A stretch of DNA of 64,000 nucleotides from Shewanella pealeana ATCC 700345 (GTDB taxonomy: Bacteria > Pseudomonadota > Gammaproteobacteria > Enterobacterales > Shewanellaceae): contig NC_009901.1 in the NCBI RefSeq assembly GCF_000018285.1, positions 3,533,001-3,597,000 of the forward strand, given 5' to 3'. Within the stretch, counting starts at the first letter, position 1. Each line of letters starts with the position of its first letter. This document shows positions 58,079 to 64,000 of this stretch, in pieces. The notes beneath the pieces are model-generated. The model searched no databases, was not told the origin of the DNA, and saw only the letters and a program-made list of their open reading frames with translations. Both the position numbers and the translations under genes were made by a program.

Positions 58079-58481
58079 AGGAACGACCTTATGTGCAGAC
58101 ACTGCTGCGAGACGCTGTACTTCTTTATAACGGAAAGTATCCCTATACGCTCTGCGGTTTCCAATAACTTCCCTGTTAAACTGCCAGTTCGGCATCCATG
58201 CCGCTCGTTCGAACAGTATCTCTTTGAGATACCTCACCCTGAAACCGAAGCCCGCAGCCGTATCTTATGTGGACTCCCCTGTGTCAACAACAAACAGGCA
58301 CTCTTAAAGAATAAATGCGAACTTATGTACGAGCTCTCAATTGAGTAGCGAACTCAGGCTCTATGATATTTACGCGAACCAGTTGATAATTCTACACGAC
58401 GAGTTCAAGACTCTTTGATACGGGCTACCTTAACTGGCTGATTTTAATCTTCGATTGTGCATTTTTGTTGTTTGAACGCTT
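58079..58481. other. intergenic region left of the IS110 gene
   Basis: No credible gene. The right part (58380-58481) is the non-coding sequence after the transposase and probably includes the IS end; AATTCTACACG at 58390-58400 resembles AATTATCTACACG at 59573-59585 on the other side. Confidence 0.4.
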
Positions 58482-59519
58482 TTACGCTGAAATTAACTCT
58501 GCTTTATATTCTGTACCCTGTGTAAGCATGGCATAGGCAGTTCTGACCGTCTTATTGGCTAACGCCACCGCGGCGCATTTCTTACCCCGTCGCTCAACCA
58601 AAGCCTGAACCCAGCGCTCCTTCGTCGTTTTGGGTTCTCTTTTGACCATTTGACTAACCGCTGACAACGCACCTGTGATTAACTGGCTTCTGAGAATGCT
58701 ATTCTTAACGTGTTTTCCTATGGACCCCAGTTTGGCCTTTCCACCTGAAGAATATTGAATCGGCGTTAATCCAATACAGGCAGATGCATCTTTTCCTGTG
58801 GAAACAACACCAATATCAGCGCAACCTAATGCGATATAAAGATTAATAGCATTGAGAGTACCCACCCCTTCAATTTTTAATAGTTTTTTAGCCTCAGGAT
58901 GAGTGTTAAGTGACTTTTCCAAGCACTGGTCATAAGTTGCTATAGATGTGACGACAGCTAAATACTGTTGCCAGGCCGCCGCAAGAGCGTTACGAAACTC
59001 AGAAGAAAAATCATTTTCAGCGTCTTCTAACGTTGATTCAATCACACCGCGTAAGCCGCCATGTTTGGTTGACGTCATCAGATTAAACTCTGCTAATAAT
59101 GAAGTGAGCTGGTTAGTCATCGCCGTTTTTTGTTTAATAGCCAGCTCTCGTAGTCTCATAATAGATTGCAGTTGCTGCTGCTCGACTGATTTACCCGTGA
59201 TGAAGTTGACCTCGGGCAAGAGTGCCGCCTGAACAATCGCTAAAGCATCATTTTTGTCTGTTTTTTGATTTTGCCTGACAGCTGAGACTAACTTTGCTGA
59301 AATTAACTTAGCCTCATGGCCAAACGTCATTGCTTTTTGTTTCCAGTAATTAGACATTCCACAAGCTTCGAACACGATGGTTACGGTGGCAAAGTTAGCC
59401 AGCCAGTCGATAAATTCATTCGGTGTCATTTCAGTATTTGAGTGCACCTTGTTATTTGTGAAGACACAAACTTGAATTACATTTTTAGCCAGATCAACGC
59501 CAACAATCGTACCTTTCAT
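58482..59519 (-). CDS. IS110-family transposase (DEDD recombinase)
   Basis: A full-length 345-residue transposase. The RuvC-like DEDD residues are D9 (GVDLAK), E51 (FEACG), D88 and D91 (TDKNDA). The C-terminal Tnp20 domain has LLKIEGVGTLNAINLY and SACIGLTPIQYSSGGKAKLGSIGK, where the catalytic serine is expected. GGAG lies upstream of the ATG. IS110 enzymes use a bridge RNA from the element's non-coding end to choose the target. The element appears intact, so it may still be active. Confidence 0.92.
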   Translation of the reverse strand: MKGTIVGVDLAKNVIQVCVFTNNKVHSNTEMTPNEFIDWLANFATVTIVFEACGMSNYWKQKAMTFGHEAKLISAKLVSAVRQNQKTDKNDALAIVQAALLPEVNFITGKSVEQQQLQSIMRLRELAIKQKTAMTNQLTSLLAEFNLMTSTKHGGLRGVIESTLEDAENDFSSEFRNALAAAWQQYLAVVTSIATYDQCLEKSLNTHPEAKKLLKIEGVGTLNAINLYIALGCADIGVVSTGKDASACIGLTPIQYSSGGKAKLGSIGKHVKNSILRSQLITGALSAVSQMVKREPKTTKERWVQALVERRGKKCAAVALANKTVRTAYAMLTQGTEYKAELISA

Positions 59520-59700
59520 TTTAAACTCCGAAATCTCGTGAGAATTGACTTATACCGTAACGAATTAAAGAGTGGGGAGTCCAATTATCTACACGGGATA
59601 CTAGGTGCGTTTATTTAAGGTAATCTTGTACAGGTATAATGGTCTTGATGAATCAGACAGATTTATCGAGGCTAGAAAGTGAAATAGTTGCATCGATAAT
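59520..59700 (-). ncRNA. candidate bridge-RNA region of the IS110 element
   Basis: In IS110-group elements the guide (bridge) RNA comes from the non-coding end before the transposase. This 180-base gene-free stretch upstream of the start codon is the expected place, but I could not fold it or define the element end. In the IS1111 subgroup it would be on the other side (58380-58481). Confidence 0.3.
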
Positions 59701-59754
59701 TTTATAACATATTAAATAACAATTGCTTATCATACAGTTAGGTTTCCGCTTTAA

Positions 59755-59927
59755 TCTAACAAGAGACCCGATAAATGTTCTGCATTACTTTGCGGGGATG
59801 GTAAATTCAAATTTTGTTAATACTAGTAAAACTAACGGCTTTACATCAATGAGTTACGTTGCTAGCTTTGATGTAAACTAATAAAGCGCAGGGATTTATC
59901 CAAGACACTGGATAATAAGTTGTTATA
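59755..59927 (+). repeat. large attC-like element, copy 2
   Basis: About 90 percent identical to 43906-44078, starting TCTAACAAGAGACCCG and ending AATAAGTTGTTATA. Pairing arms and inner hairpin are kept. It lies 15 bases before the lipoprotein gene. Confidence 0.65.
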
Positions 59928-59942
59928 TTTAAAAGGAAAATT

Positions 59943-60434
59943 ATGAATAAAATATTCACCTACCTAATTATAGCAACCGTTTTATCTGTATCCTCAGGCT
60001 GCGCTTCACAAAAGTTTTCAGAGGGTGTTGATTTAAACCTGAAAAGTAAAGAATACGAAGATTCCAAGGCTAGGTTTAATTTCTACGATGCATCAGAGGG
60101 TTGTCCCAGCTACAAAGATGGCCCCCTTGCTAAACATTATCTAGGGCGCACTATGGTTAGCAGCGCTGGAACAACTATGCACCTTCCTGCAAATAAAAAA
60201 ATCCATGTTTTCTATTTTAAGCCAAGTAATACACCTGGAATTATGGCTAAAGGAGGTGCGAAAGAGATTAGACGACGCAGTGTTCAAATTGAATTATCTG
60301 GTGAAAATGCCGAATTACAACTGATAAAAGATGAAAATGATAAAATGAAGTGGGTTGTGCAAGGCTCTATACAACTTGAGCCAGCCACAAATTGTGCACC
60401 GAACGAAAATAGTAATAGTACCCCGCAAATATAA
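59943..60434 (+). CDS. cassette-type lipoprotein of unknown function
   Basis: A 163-residue lipoprotein: hydrophobic leader with lipobox SSGC (cysteine near 20), then a mainly polar, probably beta-rich domain (RFNFYDASEGCPSYKDGPLAKHYLG). Two further cysteines may pair. AAAGGA precedes the ATG. It sits between an attC-like element and a truncated attC-like left half that begins at its stop codon. No family recognised. Confidence 0.7.
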   Translation: MNKIFTYLIIATVLSVSSGCASQKFSEGVDLNLKSKEYEDSKARFNFYDASEGCPSYKDGPLAKHYLGRTMVSSAGTTMHLPANKKIHVFYFKPSNTPGIMAKGGAKEIRRRSVQIELSGENAELQLIKDENDKMKWVVQGSIQLEPATNCAPNENSNSTPQI

Positions 60435-60525
60435 CAAGTGGCTGCAACCGCATATCTGGTTGCATTACTTTCGCTGATGCCGATAGTCATTTCCAGAGTT
60501 TTAGCTCTAAAATGATTCTCTCTAA
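60432..60525 (+). repeat. attC-like left half after the lipoprotein gene
   Basis: TAACAAGTGGCTGCAACCG begins at the stop codon and is followed by an inner hairpin (GCAACC/GGTTGC). It matches 39924-40010 over about 85 bases. No right half is seen. Confidence 0.6.
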
Positions 60526-60758
60526 AAACGAGCTAGAGCTTTAGTCATAACTCAAAACCTAGTAGCGCGTTTAGGCCTGCAGAAAACCCCCTTTCCCCAT
60601 CGAAGTTGCCGAAATAAGTTGAAGAAATAGTCGTAATGCCCACACGGATGTGGGCATAGCTTTCGTAAAAGATAGGACAGCCATATCTTTTTGCGATTTA
60701 GTCTATCCTATACTAGGCTTTTAATTACCTGATTCGATAGTGTAATTAAGGGGGGATC
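60526..60758. other. region between the attC-like half and the second RAYT gene
   Basis: It contains the TTTAGTCATAACTC repeat (about 60540), the palindrome at 60638-60655, and the upstream sequence of the RAYT gene with AGGACAGCCATA (60674) that is copied at 45681. AAGGGGGG precedes the ATG as ribosome site. Confidence 0.55.
60638..60655. repeat. REP-like palindrome next to the RAYT gene
   Basis: GCCCACACGGATGTGGGC is a hairpin with CGGA at the centre, about 100 bases before the RAYT start. An inverted copy lies at 57809-57828. This is the likely REP type handled by this transposase. Confidence 0.65.
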
Positions 60759-61796
60759 ATGACCTCAGCTAGAAGAACTCTCATCGATGCTGAAACAACG
60801 CCTTTCTATCACATCATAAACCGTTGCGTAAGAAGAGCTTATCTCTGCGGTAATGATGAACTTACAGGTAAAAGTTTTGAGCATAGACGCGGTTGGATTG
60901 TCGATAAAATCAAAGCGCTTTCAAACATATTCTGTATCGATATCTGCGCCTATGCAGTCATGAATAATCACTATCATTTAGTCCTTAAGATTGACATCGA
61001 TAAGTCTAAGTCCCTGACGAACCACGACATCATTACCCGATGGAATCAGGTCACTAAGGGGCATGAAGTCGCAACTAAATATTTGAATGGCGACACCTTG
61101 ATTGAAGGTGAACGTATGCTCCTCGATGGTTTACTTACTGAGTGGAATGAACGTTTATCGAGTATCTCTTGGTTTATGCGGTGCCTTAATGAAGATATTG
61201 CCCGCAGGGCTAATCGCGAAGATGAGTGTAAAGGGGCTTTCTGGGAGGGACGCTTCAAATCTCAGGCGCTACTTGATGAACAAGCACTGTTAGCTTGCAT
61301 GATGTATGTGGATTTAAATCCTATCAGAGCAGGAATTGCCGATACACTACAAGCCTCAGACTTTACTTCAATTCAAGAGCGGATTGTTGAGCTTAAAACA
61401 ACTAGTTATAAATCAACAATAACCCTCTCGGAGCGCTCAACTGAGGAGCCATTAAAATCCCTTGTCCAACTTGATGGTTCAAGCCACCTTGCCACTGAAT
61501 CAGAGGCTCAATCAGGTATTCCGTTTCACTTCTCTGACTATCTGGAGCTTATCGACTGGACTGGCAGAGCAATCAGACCAGATAAAACAGGCTATATCGA
61601 TTCAAGCCAGCCCAAATTGCTTAATGAACTTGGCATATCCGCTGATGCATGGATAACGTCTTCCAAATCATTTAGGCGCCAATACAGTGGCGCTAGTGGT
61701 CGTTGGGAGGCTATGTGTGAGTTTAAAAAACAACATCAACATGGAAAATGGTGTAAAGGCAAATCCTATAGCGATGCATTGCACCCATCTCCCTAA
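60759..61796 (+). CDS. REP-associated tyrosine transposase (RAYT), second copy
   Basis: A 345-residue relative of the RAYT at 42755. HUH motif NHYH in YAVMNNHYHLVLKIDID; conserved GAFWEGRFKSQALLDEQALLACMMYVDLNPIRAG gives the expected tyrosine. It begins MTSARRTLIDAETTPFYH, identical to the truncated derivative at 45764. The frame is intact, with a strong ribosome site. The C-terminal third is more variable than the catalytic part. Confidence 0.9.
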   Translation: MTSARRTLIDAETTPFYHIINRCVRRAYLCGNDELTGKSFEHRRGWIVDKIKALSNIFCIDICAYAVMNNHYHLVLKIDIDKSKSLTNHDIITRWNQVTKGHEVATKYLNGDTLIEGERMLLDGLLTEWNERLSSISWFMRCLNEDIARRANREDECKGAFWEGRFKSQALLDEQALLACMMYVDLNPIRAGIADTLQASDFTSIQERIVELKTTSYKSTITLSERSTEEPLKSLVQLDGSSHLATESEAQSGIPFHFSDYLELIDWTGRAIRPDKTGYIDSSQPKLLNELGISADAWITSSKSFRRQYSGASGRWEAMCEFKKQHQHGKWCKGKSYSDALHPSP

Positions 61797-62089
61797 ATCA
61801 CGTAGGCAAAACGATATCAATGATGTCGATTCCATTAGGGGGCTAAGTAAGCCAAAACGCTTCTTATAATCAACGCTACATGATTAGGACTCATCCCTCA
61901 TAAAGCTAATTCCGTAACAACCTACAACCGAACTAGCCATATTCAGCCAGTGTTCATCTAACCTTATGTATATCTAAAGCGGTGTATTCTTGAAGCGTGG
62001 GATACGCCCCCCAACTTGGCATAGGCAGATAATGACTAATCGAATAGGATCTTTTAAACTGGCTGTATCTCAACCCTTTGGTACCTTTA
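61797..62089. other. intergenic region before the PepSY gene
   Basis: Nothing firm was seen here; it is the right border of the accessory patch. Confidence 0.3.
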
Positions 62090-62416
62090 ATGAAAACTGC
62101 TTTATTTCTTATATTGCTCTCAGCCTCACTATTTACTGCACAGCCTGCTGCGGCGAGTACTGTGCATGCCGTTACATCTATGATGTCGGTCGCTATGAAG
62201 GCCAATAATAACCAGCAGCAGAAACAGAAATTAAAGGTTCGCAGCAAAGAGCAAGCTGTACAGCTGGCAAAGAGGCAGTATCGCGGCAAGGTGCTGAAGG
62301 TTCAATCTAGTCGAGTTAATGGCAATCCCGGTTATAGCGTAAAGCTGCTATCCAATGACGGCGTGGTTTTTTATGTCAATGTCGATGCCAAAACAGGCCG
62401 TGTTTCTCGTAATTAA
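62090..62416 (+). CDS. small exported PepSY-domain protein
   Basis: A 108-residue protein. Signal peptide about 1-23 (LLSASLFTAQPAAA), then a PepSY domain (SKEQAVQLAKRQYRGKVLKVQSS, GYSVKLLSNDGVVFYVNVDAKTGRV). PepSY proteins often sit beside two-component systems and may sense or inhibit in the periplasm. ATG at 62090 is preferred to 62078 for a normal signal peptide. It lies 116 bases before the response regulator and may be in the same operon. Confidence 0.8.
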   Translation: MKTALFLILLSASLFTAQPAAASTVHAVTSMMSVAMKANNNQQQKQKLKVRSKEQAVQLAKRQYRGKVLKVQSSRVNGNPGYSVKLLSNDGVVFYVNVDAKTGRVSRN

Positions 62417-62532
62417 TAGCCAAAACCAGCGGCCTTAATAGGCATAAATAAGCATAAGCGCTGACTTAGAAACAACACCAGTTCAGAATAACTGAACGCG
62501 CCTTACCAACATCCAATAACGAGGGCTTAAGC

Positions 62533-63222
62533 ATGAGATTGTTATTAGTTGAAGATGATTTAGAACTGCAATCTAACCTCAAACAGCACCTTATCGAGGC
62601 CAATTATACCGTCGACACTGCAGATGATGGCGAAATAGGCCTGTTTCAGGGCCGTGAATACAATTACGATGCGGCGATTATCGATGTTGGCTTACCCAAG
62701 CTTGATGGCATCGCCCTCATTAAAGAGCTTAGAGCGCTCGATATCGGCTTTCCTATTCTCATTTTGACTGCCCGTGATAGCTGGCAAGATAAGGTCGAAG
62801 GACTAGACGCCGGCGCCGATGATTACCTCACGAAACCCTTTCATCCTGAGGAATTGGTCGCCAGATTAAAAGCCTTGATCCGCCGCTCTGCCGGTAAGGC
62901 GAGCCCAATTGTTAGCAATGGGCCTTTTAGCCTAAACACCAGCAGTTTAGAGATCACCAAGTCTGGTGAAACCATCACCTTGAGTGGCTCAGAGTACAAG
63001 TTATTTGAGTACTTTATGCTGCATATCGGCGAGGTGAAATCGAAAACCGTGCTAACAGAACACATCTACGATCAAGATTTTGATTTGGACTCCAACGTGA
63101 TTGAGGTGTTTATCAGACGCTTACGCAAAAAACTCGACCCAGATAATCAACTCGGCCTTATCGAAACTCTTAGAGGTCAAGGTTACCGTCTTGTCTCACT
63201 CGATAATGATGCTAAGAAATAA
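62533..63222 (+). CDS. OmpR-family response regulator (PhoP/QseB-like)
   Basis: A 229-residue regulator. The receiver domain has acidic residues E7, D8 and D9, the phosphorylated D51 (AAIIDVGLPKLDG) and K at LTKPFHPEEL. The C-terminal winged helix has SEYKLFEYFMLH and DSNVIEVFIRRLRKKL, binding DNA. It overlaps or abuts the sensor kinase gene, so they form a pair. Confidence 0.92.
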   Translation: MRLLLVEDDLELQSNLKQHLIEANYTVDTADDGEIGLFQGREYNYDAAIIDVGLPKLDGIALIKELRALDIGFPILILTARDSWQDKVEGLDAGADDYLTKPFHPEELVARLKALIRRSAGKASPIVSNGPFSLNTSSLEITKSGETITLSGSEYKLFEYFMLHIGEVKSKTVLTEHIYDQDFDLDSNVIEVFIRRLRKKLDPDNQLGLIETLRGQGYRLVSLDNDAKK

Positions 63223-63229
63223 CCCGTTG

Positions 63230-64000
63230 ATGATTCGCCTTAAGCACTTACCCAGATTATTACACTCGTTAAAGGCACGCCTCATCGTCAGTGCCATGTT
63301 GTTGATCTTGGTCTTGCTGCCCATCGTGGGACTCACCCTTAACGATGCCTTTAAATTGCAGGTTAAAAGTGCCTCGCTCAAAGAGCTTAAAGCCTACGTT
63401 TACTCCATCTTGGCGGTGACTGAAGTCGACAATCAGCAAGTGTTTATGCCCGAGGTATTATTAGAAAACCAATTTAATGTGATCCAGTCTGGCCTGTACG
63501 CCTTGATTACCGTCCCCAATCAGCAACAGCCGCCCAAAACCAGTGAGGACAAGCAAGGAACTAACTTCGATGCTAAATTTGTTGGGCCAGACACAGACGA
63601 GTCCAAAGATGAGACGATAATGGCTGAGCAAACCGCTGACGGCAGAAAGGTCGCTTGGCGCTCCAATTCATTGCTTGGCATCGACCTCACTTCGGCAATC
63701 ACCACTGCGGTTCATACTGACCCGGTGTTTCCCCAACCAGAAAAGGGTCAGGGAGAATTCAGCGAAATTATCCTTAACGGTGAACCCCACTTGGTCTATG
63801 GCTTTAGTGTCAGCTTTGAAACGCAACACACAGGGGCTGATGGAACAGATGAAAAAACCAGTCGTTTTCCTATCACTGTCTATATCATTAAAGATCAGAG
63901 CGACTATCTGCAGCAGGTTAAGGAGTTTAATCAGCACCTGTGGCGTTGGTTAATGATCTTGATGATTGCCCTTCTCACAATCCAAATATTATGGCTGTGG
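63230..64000 (+). CDS. PhoQ-like sensor histidine kinase (partial, cut by window end)
   Basis: 257 codons are visible with no stop. It begins MIRLKHLPRLLHSLKARL, then a membrane segment (LIVSAMLLILVLLPIVGLTL), a periplasmic sensor domain of about 200 residues, and the start of a second membrane segment (LMILMIALLTIQILWLW) at the window edge. Upstream in-frame ATGs at 63206 and 63209 would overlap the regulator; none has a good ribosome site. The kinase core lies outside the window. With the PepSY gene this resembles Shewanella PhoP-PhoQ-type loci. Confidence 0.85.
   Translation, partial: MIRLKHLPRLLHSLKARLIVSAMLLILVLLPIVGLTLNDAFKLQVKSASLKELKAYVYSILAVTEVDNQQVFMPEVLLENQFNVIQSGLYALITVPNQQQPPKTSEDKQGTNFDAKFVGPDTDESKDETIMAEQTADGRKVAWRSNSLLGIDLTSAITTAVHTDPVFPQPEKGQGEFSEIILNGEPHLVYGFSVSFETQHTGADGTDEKTSRFPITVYIIKDQSDYLQQVKEFNQHLWRWLMILMIALLTIQILWLW

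Noticed and set aside
57660..58348. Several 65-120-codon frames on both strands
   Set aside because: They overlap each other, lie on palindromic repeats shared with other intergenic regions, and show no domain.
1..64000. CRISPR arrays, rRNA and tRNA genes
   Set aside because: No regularly spaced identical repeats with unique spacers, and no rRNA or tRNA sequence was recognised.

Overview
The window is a chromosomal stretch of a marine gammaproteobacterium, almost certainly Shewanella. It carries the complete omega-3 polyunsaturated fatty acid (EPA-type) synthase cluster pfaR-A-B-C-D with a divergent pfaE phosphopantetheinyl transferase. It also has the syd/queF neighbourhood, Fur-type TonB receptors, a GlyGly-CTERM surface protein and many dispersed repeats. 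No rRNA, tRNA or CRISPR array was seen.

Layout. 1-5.9 kb: two tandem CsrB-family regulatory RNAs on the minus strand, each with an upstream UvrY/GacA-type palindrome. They are followed by small housekeeping genes (Mpo1-like, GNAT, DUF2789, DUF3192 lipoprotein, DUF2310, syd, queF). 6-9.1 kb: a LysR regulator divergent from a secreted alkylsulfatase. 9.2-29.5 kb: pfaE (minus), then pfaR, pfaA, pfaB and pfaC (start and stop codons overlap) and pfaD. The pfaR promoter region has adjacent FabR-like and FadR-like palindromes. Just downstream of pfaD lie two decayed, sequence-divergent copies of the pfaD 3' end, the second followed by a diverged copy of the pfaD terminator. 30-35.4 kb: diguanylate cyclase, type IV pilin-like protein, Ntn-hydrolase acylase and a zinc-ribbon protein.

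35.4-46.5 kb is an AT-rich accessory region. It holds an HD-domain dNTPase, a PIN-like protein, an orphan radical SAM enzyme, IS3 and probable group II intron debris, a REP-associated tyrosine transposase (RAYT), and promoterless small genes separated by integron attC-like sites without an integrase in view. Part of it (42.5-46.5 kb) lies between direct repeats of the rhlE promoter region. 46.6-57.5 kb is core-like: rhlE, a TPR protein, an M20 peptidase, two convergent TonB receptors with Fur boxes, and a GlyGly-CTERM protein. 57.5-61.8 kb is a second accessory patch: repeats, an IS110 transposase, another attC-like element with a lipoprotein cassette, and a second RAYT. 62-64 kb: a PepSY protein and an OmpR-type regulator with a PhoQ-like sensor kinase cut by the window end.

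How it works together. PfaE activates the five tandem ACPs of PfaA. PfaA-D together act as an iterative polyketide-type synthase making long-chain polyunsaturated acyl chains. The promoter sites suggest that synthase expression is tied to membrane unsaturation and long-chain acyl-CoA. The most unusual observations are the pfaD tail remnants (suggesting replacement or unequal exchange of the operon end), the integrase-less cassette groups mixed with RAYT elements and a mini-RAYT derivative, and dispersed hairpins that display GGA in their loops like CsrA-binding hairpins.
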